Part shown: positions 38,576 through 47,938 of the stretch, piece after piece
How the letters are laid out: every line of letters starts with the position of its first letter
Numbering within the stretch: position 1 is the first letter of the stretch
Source of the DNA: Rhodanobacter denitrificans
GTDB lineage: Bacteria; Pseudomonadota; Gammaproteobacteria; Xanthomonadales; Rhodanobacteraceae
Length of the DNA: 64,000 nucleotides
Reading direction: 5' to 3'
NCBI GenBank assembly: GCA_003241385.1
Contig: QFPO01000001.1
Span: 62,001-126,000 of the forward strand
Notes under the pieces: model-generated
Databases searched by the model: none
What the model was told of the DNA's origin: nothing
What the model saw: the letters and a program-made list of their open reading frames with translations, nothing else
Translations under genes and position numbers: made by a program

Positions 38576-38936
38576 GCTGTGGTTCCTGAACCTTAAGAAA
38601 TGAGTTCTCGCCGGAGCGGGCCCGGCGATGCGCCGAGCCCGCTTCGATCATGAGGTTTTGACACGATTTCGGTCGGGGCGCGTTGTCGTCGCCGTCGACG
38701 GCTGGCTCTCGACGTCAAGGCGGAGCCGGCCCGTGCCCGGTCCGGCCGCCGCGGTCCGCCGCGGCGGAAGATCGGGACGTATCGGGAACAGGCGCGGGAT
38801 TCTACACGACCGGCGCGTCCGGCGGGGACTCCGGCCGGATGCGGTCGTGCCGGCGCCGGAACGCGGCTTCCGGGGTCGTGCCGGCCCGTGGCATGCTCGC
38901 GGCCCCCTTCGTCCAGGCCAGTGCCGGGGCTGCCGC
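38576..38936. other. Divergent intergenic region between EF-G and maf
   Basis: No gene was recognised here; open frames are low-complexity and Arg/Pro-rich. The minus strand carries GTGTAGAAT, with TAGAAT at 38799-38804, a candidate -10 that would give the EF-G mRNA a long leader of about 220 bases. TTGACA occurs on the plus strand at 38658-38663 but no -10 matches it at proper spacing. Confidence 0.35.
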
Positions 38937-39530
38937 ATGCTGTTCCTCGCCTCCCGTTCGCCACGCCGCAGCGAGCTGCTGCATCAGCTCGGTCTGCGCT
39001 TCGAGGTGCTCGACGTGTCGATCCAGGAGATCCGCCGCGCCGGCGAGCCGGCCGAGGACTACGTCAGCCGCGTCGCGCGCGAGAAGGCCGGTGCCGGTCT
39101 GCTGCAGGTCGGTGCGGTGGCCGGCGCCGTCGTGCTCGGCGCCGACACCGAGGTCGTCCTCGACGGCGAGGTCTTCGGCAAGCCGGCCGACGCGGTGGCG
39201 GCGGCCGAGATGCTGCGGCGCCTGTCGGGCCGCACGCACCGCGTCGTGTCGGATCTGTGGTGCCTGACCGCGGCCGGCGAGGCGCATCGCTCGTGCCGGT
39301 CCGAAGTCAGCTTCCGTACCCTGTCCGAGGACGACATCGCCGCCTACGTCGCGACCGGCGAGCCGTTCGGCAAGGCCGGCGGCTACGCGATCCAGGGGCG
39401 CGCGGCGGCCTTCGTGCGTCACCTGGCGGGCAGCTACTCCGGGGTGATGGGGCTGCCGCTGTTCGAGACCGCCGCCGTGCTGCAGGACATGGGCTGCCGG
39501 CCGCTCGACGAGGCGGCAGCGTCCCGGTAA
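38937..39530 (+). CDS. maf: Maf-family nucleoside triphosphate pyrophosphatase
   Basis: The protein is 197 aa. SxR motif is LASRSPRRSELL. GADTEVVLDGEVFGKP and EPFGKAGGYAIQG are family signatures. It hydrolyses non-canonical or excess dTTP/UTP-type nucleotides to monophosphate. The start was set at the ATG giving MLFLASRSPRR. Confidence 0.93.
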   Translation: MLFLASRSPRRSELLHQLGLRFEVLDVSIQEIRRAGEPAEDYVSRVAREKAGAGLLQVGAVAGAVVLGADTEVVLDGEVFGKPADAVAAAEMLRRLSGRTHRVVSDLWCLTAAGEAHRSCRSEVSFRTLSEDDIAAYVATGEPFGKAGGYAIQGRAAAFVRHLAGSYSGVMGLPLFETAAVLQDMGCRPLDEAAASR

Positions 39531-39606
39531 CGTGACGACCGCGCCGGCCGCCGCGAGCCGACCCGGCGTGCCACACGCTTTCTCGACCTTCCATCAGGGG
39601 AACATC

Positions 39607-40002
39607 ATGCGCATCACCAGTCTCTACGCGGCGCTCGGCGCGCTGCTGCTGATCGTGCTGTCGGTTCGCGTGATGCTGCAGCGTCGGCACGCGCGCGTGG
39701 GCATCCACGACGGCGGCGATCACGTGCTCGCCAAGCGCATCCGCGCCCATGCCAACGCGACCGAGTACCTGCCGATCGGCCTGCTGCTCCTGCTGCTGCT
39801 CGAGGCCAACCAGACCCAGGTCTGGCTGCTGCACCTCGTCGGCCTGTGCCTGATCGTCGGCCGGATCCTGCACGCCTGGGGCCTGTCGCGCTCCTCGGCG
39901 ATCAGCTTCGGGCGCGCCGCCGGCATCGTGCTGACGCTGCTGTCGATCGTGCTCGCAGCCGTTCTGCTGATCTGGCAGTACCTGCTGTTCGGTCTGCGCT
40001 GA
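39607..40002 (+). CDS. MAPEG-family membrane protein
   Basis: The protein is 131 aa with four transmembrane helices (residues about 4-20, 57-75, 79-97, 105-128). RAHANATEYLPIGLLLLLLLE matches the MAPEG core, including the Glu near helix 2. MAPEG proteins of bacteria are linked to glutathione-related detoxification, but function is mostly unknown. AGGGGAA precedes the start. It is 76 bases downstream of maf. Confidence 0.85.
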   Translation: MRITSLYAALGALLLIVLSVRVMLQRRHARVGIHDGGDHVLAKRIRAHANATEYLPIGLLLLLLLEANQTQVWLLHLVGLCLIVGRILHAWGLSRSSAISFGRAAGIVLTLLSIVLAAVLLIWQYLLFGLR

Positions 40003-40015
40003 CGCGGGACCGCGC

Positions 40016-40558
40016 TCAGGCCGGGCCGAACAGCGCCTCGCCGTGCTCGAGCAGATACAGGCCCGCGAACATCTTCGGATCGATCGAGTAGCCGGCGCGG
40101 ATCTTCTCGACCAGCCAGGCGGCCGCCTCGCTGCGCGGCACCTCGTGGACGACGATGTCCTCGGTCTCGTCGCCGCCGCCGCAGGCGGTGCGCTGCAGAT
40201 CGTAGGCGCGCACGAACGCGAGAATCTCGTTGCTCATGCCCGAGGAGGTCGGGCCGGCCATCAGGAACGCGATGCGCCGCGCCGCATAGCCGGTCTCCTC
40301 GAGCAGCTCGCGGTCGGCCGCCTCGACCGCGTTCTCGCCGGCGTTGTCGGCGACGTCGCCGACCAGGCCGGCCGGCATCTCGATCGTCATCGCCTGCAGC
40401 GCGGGACGGTACTGCTCGACGAACAGCAGCCGGTCCTCGGGCGTCACCGCGATGATCATGACCCCGCCGCCCGGATTGGTGCGCTCGGCGTATTCCCAGC
40501 GTCCCCGCCGCATCAGGCGCAGCCATTTGCCGTCGTAGAGGGTTTCGGTATCGCTCAT
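40016..40558 (-). CDS. NUDIX hydrolase, ADP-ribose pyrophosphatase-like
   Basis: The protein is 180 aa. The NUDIX core is RELLEETGYAA, preceded by EMPAGLVGD typical of ADP-sugar pyrophosphatases. MIIAVTPEDRLLFVEQYRP gives the dimer-forming strand. An expected role is hydrolysis of ADP-ribose or another ADP-sugar. It is convergent with the MAPEG gene. Confidence 0.85.
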   Translation of the reverse strand: MSDTETLYDGKWLRLMRRGRWEYAERTNPGGGVMIIAVTPEDRLLFVEQYRPALQAMTIEMPAGLVGDVADNAGENAVEAADRELLEETGYAARRIAFLMAGPTSSGMSNEILAFVRAYDLQRTACGGGDETEDIVVHEVPRSEAAAWLVEKIRAGYSIDPKMFAGLYLLEHGEALFGPA

Positions 40559-40568
40559 GGGGTCGTTG

Positions 40569-40591
40569 TAGAATGGGGATTGCCTATTCTA
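40569..40591. promoter_or_regulatory. Back-to-back candidate -10 elements of the NUDIX and 40684 genes
   Basis: TAGAAT occurs on the plus strand at 40569-40574 and on the minus strand at 40586-40591, in the divergent gap between the NUDIX start (40558) and the TPR/propeller start (40684). -35 elements are not evident, so assignment is tentative. Confidence 0.3.
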
Positions 40592-40683
40592 AGGGCGCGT
40601 CGTCCTGCGCCGGGCATTCCACCGAAACTTTCCGGCGTGCCGCGCGGTCTCGTGCCGGCCTCCGAAGGAACCTAAATCGCCTC

Positions 40684-42219
40684 ATGAAGATCAAGCCCTT
40701 GCTGCTGTGCCTCGTCCTGGCCGCCCCCGTCCCGGTGGTGCTGGCCCAGCCGGCCCCCGCCCCCAAGCCGGCGGGACAGAAGGACCTGGACCCGGCCACG
40801 CTGACCGAAGCGCAGATCAAGCAGGTCGAAGTGCCGGCCGTGCTCGGCCGGCTGGCCGGTCTCTATCAGGAAAAGGAAGACATGCGCCGGCTGACCTGGA
40901 CGCTGGAGCGGCTGAGCCAGCTGCGTCCGAGTTCGGGCGAGGTGAAGTTGGCGCTGGCGGCCGCCTATGCCAACCTCGACGACAAGAGCCGCGCCTACGA
41001 TGTGCTGCTGAAGATGCAGCAGCAGGGTTTCGGCTACAACCTGACCGACGATCCGCGCTTCAAGAAGGTCTCCGACACGCGCGTGTGGACCTATGCGGTC
41101 GAGAACCTGCGCGCCAACCTCAAGCCGTTCGGCGAGGGCAAGCTCGCGTTCTCGCTGCCGAAGGGCGACTACCTGTTCGAGTCGATCGGCTGGGATCCCA
41201 AGCGCAAGCAGTTTCTGTTCGGCAGCGTGCGCGAAGGCAAGATCTATCTCGCCGACGACAAGGGCAAGCTGACCGAATTCATCGCGCCGAGCGCGCAGAA
41301 CGGCCTGTGGGGCGTGCATGGCCTGGCCGTCGATCCGGAACGCGATGCACTGTACGTCGCGAGTACGTCGTCGGTGTACTACAAGGGCTTCAAGGCCGAC
41401 GACAACGGCCGCGCCGGCGTGTTCAAGTTCAAGCTGTCGACTGGCGCCTTCGTCGAGAAGTACCTGCTGCCCGAAGCCGGCGCGCCGCATACGCTGTCGT
41501 CGGTCGTCGTCAGCCGCAAGGGCCAGGTGTTCGCCACCGACGGCGTCAAGAATCTGCTGTACCGGCTGGATGGCAAGAATCTCAAGCCGCTGATCGACGG
41601 CTCGCGGCTAACCAGCCTGCGTGGCGTCACCGTCAGCGACGACGGCAAGCTGCTTTACTATGCCGATTTCACGCATGGCATCGCCGGCTTGGACCTGACC
41701 ACCGGCAAGGGCTTCGGCATGGCGTTCGACCCGGCGCTGCTGGTGCTGAGCGGCATCGAAGGCCTGTACTGGTACGACGGTACGCTGATCGCGGTCGAGC
41801 CGGGCATGTCGCCCAAGCGCGTCGTGCGTCTGCATCTGACGCCCGACGGCAAGGGCATCTCCAAGGTGATGCCACTCGATGCCGCGAAGCCGGAGTTCGA
41901 CTTCCCGACCGTCGGTACGATCGCCGATGGCGGGTTCTACTTCATCGCCGACAGCCGGCGCGCGTACTACGACGCCTATGGCGTGCCGAAGGGTGACGAG
42001 GCACTGAAGCCCGCGGTGATCTATCGCAGCGACGCGCGGTTCGCGTGGGATCAGCAAGGCATCGCGACCGCCGGTAGCGTACCGGGTGCCGCACCGGTAT
42101 CGCCGGCCAATCCGTTGGACAATGCCGTGAAGTTCGAGCCGGCCAAGACGATGCCGGCCAAGAAGGACACGCCGAAGACCGAGCTGGAAAAGGCGCTCGA
42201 CGAGAAGGGCGGCGACTGA
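40684..42219 (+). CDS. Exported TPR plus NHL/SMP-30-like beta-propeller protein
   Basis: The protein is 511 aa. A signal peptide ends around VLAQPAPAPKP. Residues about 45-125 are helical with TPR-like spacing (VLGRLAGLYQEKEDMRRLTWTL, VKLALAAAYANLDDKSRAY). Residues about 155-455 are a beta-propeller with repeated short units (GWDPKRKQFLFGSVREGKI, HGLAVDPERDALYVASTS, VVVSRKGQVFATDGV). A Lys/Pro-rich tail (TELEKALDEKGGD) ends it. No catalytic metal site of gluconolactonase type is evident. Probable periplasmic or surface protein of unknown role. Confidence 0.8.
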   Translation: MKIKPLLLCLVLAAPVPVVLAQPAPAPKPAGQKDLDPATLTEAQIKQVEVPAVLGRLAGLYQEKEDMRRLTWTLERLSQLRPSSGEVKLALAAAYANLDDKSRAYDVLLKMQQQGFGYNLTDDPRFKKVSDTRVWTYAVENLRANLKPFGEGKLAFSLPKGDYLFESIGWDPKRKQFLFGSVREGKIYLADDKGKLTEFIAPSAQNGLWGVHGLAVDPERDALYVASTSSVYYKGFKADDNGRAGVFKFKLSTGAFVEKYLLPEAGAPHTLSSVVVSRKGQVFATDGVKNLLYRLDGKNLKPLIDGSRLTSLRGVTVSDDGKLLYYADFTHGIAGLDLTTGKGFGMAFDPALLVLSGIEGLYWYDGTLIAVEPGMSPKRVVRLHLTPDGKGISKVMPLDAAKPEFDFPTVGTIADGGFYFIADSRRAYYDAYGVPKGDEALKPAVIYRSDARFAWDQQGIATAGSVPGAAPVSPANPLDNAVKFEPAKTMPAKKDTPKTELEKALDEKGGD

Positions 42220-42229
42220 CCGCCGCCGT

Positions 42230-43156
42230 TCAGACCGCCGCCGGGTCGATGCGGACCGGCGGCGTCGCCTCGCCGCCGAGCGCGCGGATCCGCGTGCGCG
42301 TCATCGGTCCGAGCCGCAGCCGGTCGCAGATCGGCTCAATCTCCTCGAAGACCGGCCGCCGGTAGCGGTAGTCGTCGCTGTGCCCTGGCACCGGCGCGTC
42401 GAGCGCGATGCCGGTGAGTTGGCGCGACAGGCGGGCCAGATCGGCGTGCTCGCGCAGCCGGCGCGCGACGGTGGCGGCACCGCGCATGCGCAGGAAGGCC
42501 ACTTCGTCGGCTCGCGCGAGCAGGGCCTCGAGCGTGCCGAAATGATGCAGCAGGCTCGCGGCGGTCTTCGCACCGATGCCGGGCACGCCCGGAATGTTGT
42601 CGATCGCGTCGCCGGTCAGCGCCAGATAGTCGGCGACCTGGTCCGGCCGCACGCCCAGGCGCGTGCGCACGCCGCTCTCGTCCCAGCGCAGGTCGCGCGA
42701 GAAGTCCCACTGGCTCGCGCGCAGCGAGATCAGCTGGCCGAAGTCCTTGTCGGCCGACACGATCACGACGTCGAGGTCGTGCGCATGCAGGCGCGCGGCC
42801 GCGCTGCCGATCAGGTCGTCGGCCTCGTACTGCGCATCGGCCAGCACGGTCACGCCGAGCGCCTGCGCGATCTGCTTGCAGTACTGGAACTGCCGTTCGA
42901 GCTCGGCCGGCGGCAGGGCGCGATTGGCCTTGTAGGCCGGATAGAGCGTGTTGCGGAACGAGTGCGTCAGCGACTCGTCGAACGCCGCGGCCAGGTGCGA
43001 GGGGCGCACGCGCTCGAGCAGGTCGAGCAGGAAGCGCGTGAAGCCGTGCACCGCGTTGAGCGGCTGGCCGTCGGCGTCGAGCGTATCGGGCGGCAGCGCG
43101 TGCCAGGCCCGGAATACGTACAGACTCGCGTCGATCAGGTGGACGGCGCCGGACAC
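42230..43156 (-). CDS. 5'-3' exonuclease (Pol I N-terminal-like flap endonuclease)
   Basis: The protein is 308 aa from a GTG start located four bases after the nitroreductase stop. It shows the standalone FEN-type nuclease layout: HLIDASLYVFRAW, YKANR, EADDLIGSAA, SADKDFGQL and the helix-hairpin-helix GDAIDNIPGVPGIGAKTAAS. Acidic metal ligands are present. It removes 5' flaps or RNA primers; in bacteria lacking this domain in PolA it may be essential, but PolA is not visible here. The upstream in-frame ATG would overlap the nitroreductase extensively. Confidence 0.88.
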   Translation of the reverse strand: MSGAVHLIDASLYVFRAWHALPPDTLDADGQPLNAVHGFTRFLLDLLERVRPSHLAAAFDESLTHSFRNTLYPAYKANRALPPAELERQFQYCKQIAQALGVTVLADAQYEADDLIGSAAARLHAHDLDVVIVSADKDFGQLISLRASQWDFSRDLRWDESGVRTRLGVRPDQVADYLALTGDAIDNIPGVPGIGAKTAASLLHHFGTLEALLARADEVAFLRMRGAATVARRLREHADLARLSRQLTGIALDAPVPGHSDDYRYRRPVFEEIEPICDRLRLGPMTRTRIRALGGEATPPVRIDPAAV

Positions 43157-43160
43157 GTTC

Positions 43161-43727
43161 TCAGCCGTTCCACTCGCCGAGCAGGTCGGCCAGCGCCGGC
43201 CGCGCATGTTCCATTGCCGGCATGCGCACGCTGCCGATGTGCACGAAACCGACGATTTCCTCGTGCTCGGCGAGGCCGAGCAGGGCGGCGACCTCGCGTG
43301 CATAGGCCGGCCATCCGGTCAGCCACTGTGCGCCGAAGCCGAGCGCCTGGGCGCCGAGCAGCAGGTTGTAGGCGACGCAGCCGGCGGTCAGCCGCTGCTC
43401 CACCTCGGGAACCTTGTGACCGCGCGTCAACCGCGCGACGACGGTGACGACCAGCGGCGCGCTGCCGAAGCGTTCGCGATCCTTGGCGAGCACGCCGGCC
43501 GGGACCTCCGGCTCGATGTGCGCATGGATCTGCGCGAGCTGCTCGCCGAGCCGGCGTCCCTGTTCGCCGCGGATCAGCAGCAGGCGGAACGGATTCAGCC
43601 GGCCGTGATCGGGCACGCGGATCGCAGCCGTCAGCAGGGCCTGCAGCTGCGCCTCGTCGGGACCGGGGCCGGTCAGCTGGCGCGACGGGACGGACAGGCG
43701 TTCGTTGAGCGGACGAAGATCGGACAT
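43161..43727 (-). CDS. Nitroreductase family protein (YdjA-like)
   Basis: The protein is 188 aa. It contains the small FMN-dependent fold: VPSRQLTGPGP, AIRVPDHGRLNPFRLLLI, AYNLLLGAQALGFGAQWLTGW and EHEEIVGFVHIG. The physiological substrate is unknown for YdjA-type proteins. It is followed four bases later by the exonuclease gene, and it is divergent from pntAA. Confidence 0.87.
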   Translation of the reverse strand: MSDLRPLNERLSVPSRQLTGPGPDEAQLQALLTAAIRVPDHGRLNPFRLLLIRGEQGRRLGEQLAQIHAHIEPEVPAGVLAKDRERFGSAPLVVTVVARLTRGHKVPEVEQRLTAGCVAYNLLLGAQALGFGAQWLTGWPAYAREVAALLGLAEHEEIVGFVHIGSVRMPAMEHARPALADLLGEWNG

Positions 43728-43867
43728 GGACGGCTCGCGGCGAAGACGGAAAGCGGCCCAGTCTAGCAATCGTCCGAGCGGCGATCGATCCGCCGTCCCC
43801 CTGTGCTGTCACTTCGGCGGGCAGTTCGGCTAGGATGCCGGTCTCTCGAACACCGCGGGGAGAGGAC

Positions 43868-45001
43868 ATGCCGGTTGCCGTTGTGGTACTGCGCGAAACC
43901 GCCGAAGGCGAGCGCCGCGTCGCTCTGACGCCGGACGTCGCGAAGAAGCTCAAGTCGCGCGGTGCCGAGATCCTGATCGAGTCCGGTGCCGGCGAGTCGG
44001 CGTACTTCTCCGACGCCGCGCTCGGCGCATCCGAGGTGCTCTCGCGCGCCGCCGCGCTCGCACGCGCCGACGTGCTGCTCGCCGTGCAGCCGCCGCGGAT
44101 CGAGGACATCGCGGCGCTCAAGCCCGGGGCCGTCGTCATCGCACACCTGCAGCCGCATCGCGATCCGGCACGGGTCCAGGCACTGCGCGACCGCACGATC
44201 ACCGCGTTCGCGATGGAGCTGCTGCCGCGCACGACGCGCGCGCAGGCGATGGACGTGCTGTCCTCGCAGGCTGCGGTCGCCGGCTACAAGGCGGTGCTGA
44301 TTGCCGCCGAGGCCGCGCCGAAGTTCTTCCCGATGCTGACCACCGCGGCCGGTACGATCCGGCCGAGCAAGGTCCTGATCGTCGGCGCCGGCGTCGCCGG
44401 TCTGCAGGCGATCGCGACTGCGCGGCGCCTGGGTGCCCAGGTCGAAGGCTTCGACGTGCGTCCGGAAACCCGCGAGCAGATCGAATCGCTCGGCGCCAAG
44501 TTCGTCGATCTGGGCGTCAGTGCGGCCGGCAGCGGCGGCTACGCGCGCGAGCTCACCGCCGAGGAGCGCGAACGCCAGCAGCAGGCTCTGGCCGAGCATC
44601 TCAAGGGCGTCGACGTGATCGTCACGACGGCGGCCGTGCCCGGACGCCAGGCGCCGCGCATCATCAGCGCGGCGATGGTGGCCGGCATGAAGCCCGGCGC
44701 GGTGATCGTCGACATCGCGGCCGAGACCGGCGGCAACTGCGAGCTGACCGAGGCCGGCCGCACCGTCGTGTCGCCGAACGGCGTCAGTGTGATCGGCACG
44801 GTCAACCTGCCGGCGTCGGCACCGATCCACGCCAGCGAGATGTACGCGCGCAACCTCTACAACTTCCTGGAGCTGTCGCTGGCCGATGGCGCGCTCTCGC
44901 TCGACTGGAACGACGAGCTGATCGCCAAGACCTGCCTCACCCACGAAGGCCGGATCCAGCACGAACCGACCCGCCAGCTGGTCGAAGGAGTCACGCCATG
45001 A
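43868..45001 (+). CDS. pntAA: NAD(P) transhydrogenase subunit alpha part 1 (NAD-binding)
   Basis: The protein is 377 aa, equal to domain I of the proton-translocating transhydrogenase. VVLRETAEGERRVALTP is the N-terminal signature and VLIVGAGVAGLQAIATARRLGA the Rossmann fold. RPETREQIESLGAKF and GGNCELTEAG are also conserved. It lacks the membrane part, which is encoded by pntAB; this split arrangement is common in Xanthomonadales and alphaproteobacteria. GGGAGAGG lies before the ATG. TAGGAT near 43832 could be a -10. Confidence 0.94.
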   Translation: MPVAVVVLRETAEGERRVALTPDVAKKLKSRGAEILIESGAGESAYFSDAALGASEVLSRAAALARADVLLAVQPPRIEDIAALKPGAVVIAHLQPHRDPARVQALRDRTITAFAMELLPRTTRAQAMDVLSSQAAVAGYKAVLIAAEAAPKFFPMLTTAAGTIRPSKVLIVGAGVAGLQAIATARRLGAQVEGFDVRPETREQIESLGAKFVDLGVSAAGSGGYARELTAEERERQQQALAEHLKGVDVIVTTAAVPGRQAPRIISAAMVAGMKPGAVIVDIAAETGGNCELTEAGRTVVSPNGVSVIGTVNLPASAPIHASEMYARNLYNFLELSLADGALSLDWNDELIAKTCLTHEGRIQHEPTRQLVEGVTP

Positions 45002-45291
45002 TCGACGGTTTCCTCGCGCTGTACATCTTCATGCTGGCCGCGTTCACCGGCAAGGAGATCATCTCCCGCGTTCCGGTGATCCTGCACACGCCGCTGATGT
45101 CCGGCTCCAACTTCGTCCACGGCATCGTCCTGGTCGGCGCGATGATCGCGCTGGCGCATGCCGACACGCCGCTGGCGAAGTTCATCGGCTTCCTCGGCGT
45201 CGCGCTCGGCGCCGGCAACGCCGCCGGCGGCTACGTGGTGACCGAACGCATGCTGGAGATGTTCAAGTCGAGCAAGGACAAGACCGACTGA
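44998..45291 (+). CDS. pntAB: NAD(P) transhydrogenase subunit alpha part 2 (membrane)
   Basis: The protein is 97 aa with three transmembrane helices (LYIFMLAAFTG, FVHGIVLVGAMIALAH, IGFLGVALGAGNAAGGYVV). TPLMSGSNFVHGI is conserved. It overlaps pntAA by ATGA and completes the alpha chain of the proton channel. Confidence 0.93.
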   Translation: MIDGFLALYIFMLAAFTGKEIISRVPVILHTPLMSGSNFVHGIVLVGAMIALAHADTPLAKFIGFLGVALGAGNAAGGYVVTERMLEMFKSSKDKTD

Positions 45292-45356
45292 AGCGGCCCG
45301 CCGACACGGGGCGTTGAAGACGGCGTCGCGCCGCGCGCACAGCACGAGAGGGGTTC

Positions 45357-46769
45357 ATGGATACACAAACGGCATGGGTCTGGCTCGCCAAGGCCTCCTA
45401 CTTCCTGGCTGCGGTGATGTTCATCCTGGGCATCAAGCGGATGTCCTCGCCGGTGACGGCGCGCAAGGGCATCGTCCAGGCCGGCATCGGCATGGTCATC
45501 GCGACGCTGGCGACGTTCGCGATTACCGGCGGACACAATCTGTGGCTGATCGTCGGCGGCATCCTGGTCGGCGTGGTGCCGACCTGGATCTGGGGACGCC
45601 GCGTCGCGATGACCGACATGCCGCAGATGGTCGCGCTGTTCAACGGCATGGGCGGCGGTTCGGCCGCGGCGATCGGCGCCGGCGAGCTGCTCAAGTACGC
45701 GCAGCCCGGTGCGCCGGTGCTGCCGGCGGCGACGCTCACACTGGCGGTACTCGGCGCCCTGATCGGCTCGGTGTCGATGACCGGCTCGGTCATCGCCTGG
45801 GCCAAGCTCGACGGCCGCATGGACAAGCGCTTCACGTTCTCGGGCCAGCAGTTCGTCAACTTCGCGGTGCTGGTCGCCGCCGCGCTGGCCGGCCTCGCGC
45901 TGGTGCTGTGGCGGCTCGACAGTTCGCTCGTGGTCGTGTTCTTCGTGCTCGCGCTCGCGTTCGGCGTGCTGATGACGCTGCCGATCGGCGGTGCCGACAT
46001 GCCGGTCGTGATCTCGCTGTACAACGCGCTGACCGGCCTGGCGGTCGCGTTCGAAGGCTACGTCATGCAGAACGAGGCGCTGATCATCGCCGGCACCGTG
46101 GTCGGCGCGGCCGGCACGTTCCTGACCCAGCTGATGGCCAAGGCGATGAACCGGCCGCTCAGCAACGTCCTGTTCTCGAACTTCGGCGGCGGCGGCGCCG
46201 GGGCTGGCGAGATCGCCGGCTCGCAGAAGCCGATCGAGGCCAGCGACGCGGCGTCGCTGCTGTACATGGCCGAGAAGGTCATCATCGTGCCCGGCTACGG
46301 CATGGCCGTCGCACAGGCGCAGCACAAGATCTGGGAGCTCTCGCAGTTGCTGATCAAGGCCGGCAAGGACGTCAAGTTCGCGATCCATCCGGTCGCCGGA
46401 CGCATGCCGGGCCATATGAACGTGCTGCTCGCCGAGGCCGGGGTGCCCTACGACCTGATCGCCGACATGGACGACATCAATCCGGAGTTCAAGACCTGCG
46501 ACGTGGCGATCGTGATCGGCGCCAACGACGTCGTCAATCCGGCCGCCAAGACCGACAAGTCTTCGCCGATTTTCGGCATGCCGATCCTCGACGTCGTCGA
46601 CGCGCGCCAGGTCATCATCATCAAGCGCGGCAAGGGCACCGGCTTCGCCGGCATCGAGAACGCGCTGTTCTACGCCGATAATGCGCGCCTGCTGTATGCG
46701 GACGGCAAGGAAGCGGCCAACCGGCTGATCGGCGAACTCAAGGCGATCGAGGGCGGCGGTCACGGATGA
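45357..46769 (+). CDS. pntB: NAD(P) transhydrogenase subunit beta
   Basis: The protein is 470 aa. About nine helices form the proton channel with GMGGGSAAAIGAGELL. The soluble NADP domain carries EKVIIVPGYGMAVAQAQHK, HPVAGRMPGHMNVLLAEA and IGANDVVNPAA. Together with PntAA and PntAB it makes NADPH from NADH using proton-motive force. It overlaps the next acyltransferase gene by four bases. Confidence 0.94.
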   Translation: MDTQTAWVWLAKASYFLAAVMFILGIKRMSSPVTARKGIVQAGIGMVIATLATFAITGGHNLWLIVGGILVGVVPTWIWGRRVAMTDMPQMVALFNGMGGGSAAAIGAGELLKYAQPGAPVLPAATLTLAVLGALIGSVSMTGSVIAWAKLDGRMDKRFTFSGQQFVNFAVLVAAALAGLALVLWRLDSSLVVVFFVLALAFGVLMTLPIGGADMPVVISLYNALTGLAVAFEGYVMQNEALIIAGTVVGAAGTFLTQLMAKAMNRPLSNVLFSNFGGGGAGAGEIAGSQKPIEASDAASLLYMAEKVIIVPGYGMAVAQAQHKIWELSQLLIKAGKDVKFAIHPVAGRMPGHMNVLLAEAGVPYDLIADMDDINPEFKTCDVAIVIGANDVVNPAAKTDKSSPIFGMPILDVVDARQVIIIKRGKGTGFAGIENALFYADNARLLYADGKEAANRLIGELKAIEGGGHG

Positions 46770-47932
46770 GCGGTCGCGAGCCGCAGGGAAGCGTGGCCGC
46801 TGCGCCCGCGGAATCGGTCGACCGGCTTCGGCACATCGACTCGCTGCGTGCGATCGCGGCCCTGCTCGTGCTCTACATGCACGTGTCCGAAAGCTTCTAC
46901 CGGCTGAGCCCGCAGACCGAAAGCAGTCGATGGCTGTACGACCTCGCCTTCGTGACCGATGCCGGACGCATCGGCGTCGTCGCGTTCTTCATGATCAGCG
47001 GTTTCGTGATTCCGTTCAGCGCCCGTCCGGAGCGGCCCGCGGCGGGCTGGGACTTTGCGATCAAACGGCTGTTCCGCATCTATCCGGCGTACTGGCTGTC
47101 GATCTTCGCGGGGGCGTTCGCCTGCTATTGGCTGTGGGACCGGCCGTTCGGCCTGCGCGAGATACTGGTCAATCTGACGCTGCTGCAGGATCTGTTCGGC
47201 GTGCCGTCGGCGCAGGGCCTCTATTGGACCTTGATCGTCGAGCTCGCGTTCTACGCGATATGCCTGGCCTTCCTGCTGTCGGGCAACATCCGCAACGACC
47301 GGTTCATCGCGTTCTTCGCGGCCGGACTGGCGTCGGTCGTGGTTCTGTGGCTGGTAGCGACCCGCGCTGGCACAGCTCTGTTCGGTTTCAACGGTGTCCA
47401 GTGGTTCGTCCATCTGAGCGTGATGGCCACCGGCACGTTGTTCCGCGCCTGGTACGACGGCGGACTGCGTGATCGGGTTTCACATGCTCTGCTCTGGGCG
47501 CTGCTGGCGTTCTATCTGGCCGGCTTTCCGCTGCTCTCGACGCTGATGGCGGATCTGCCGTGGCGCTACACGGTGCCATATGCATCGGGCGTGCTGCTGT
47601 TCGTCCTCGGTACGGCGGTCGTGCGCATTTCGCATCCGGTCATGGCATGGCTGGGCCAGATCAGCTACTCGATCTACCTGTACCACGCGGTCGTGTTCTA
47701 TCCGCTGCTGTGGCTGCTGCTGCAGCTGCCGGTCGATGCATGGTGGAGAACGCGCCATCTGGGCTTCTACCTCGGAATCAACGTGATACTGACCGTGTTC
47801 GTCGCGAGCCTCGTGTATCGCTGCGTCGAACGGCCCGCGATCGACTATGGAAAGCGCGTGGCGCGCTGGGTAGCCGCACGCCGTGCGCCCGGCGAGCGCA
47901 CGACGGAGCTGATCGAGAAACGCGCCGGATAG
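46766..47932 (+). CDS. Acyltransferase 3 family membrane protein (OafA/OatA-like)
   Basis: The protein is 388 aa with about ten transmembrane helices. The signature includes IDSLRAIAALLVLYMHVSE (conserved His region) and RLFRIYPAYW. HAVVFYPLLWLLLQLP lies near the end. These proteins acylate cell-surface polysaccharides or lipids, with acetyl-CoA as donor. It begins inside the pntB stop (ATGA), though no functional link is known. Confidence 0.87.
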   Translation: MSGREPQGSVAAAPAESVDRLRHIDSLRAIAALLVLYMHVSESFYRLSPQTESSRWLYDLAFVTDAGRIGVVAFFMISGFVIPFSARPERPAAGWDFAIKRLFRIYPAYWLSIFAGAFACYWLWDRPFGLREILVNLTLLQDLFGVPSAQGLYWTLIVELAFYAICLAFLLSGNIRNDRFIAFFAAGLASVVVLWLVATRAGTALFGFNGVQWFVHLSVMATGTLFRAWYDGGLRDRVSHALLWALLAFYLAGFPLLSTLMADLPWRYTVPYASGVLLFVLGTAVVRISHPVMAWLGQISYSIYLYHAVVFYPLLWLLLQLPVDAWWRTRHLGFYLGINVILTVFVASLVYRCVERPAIDYGKRVARWVAARRAPGERTTELIEKRAG

Positions 47933-47938
47933 CGGTCG

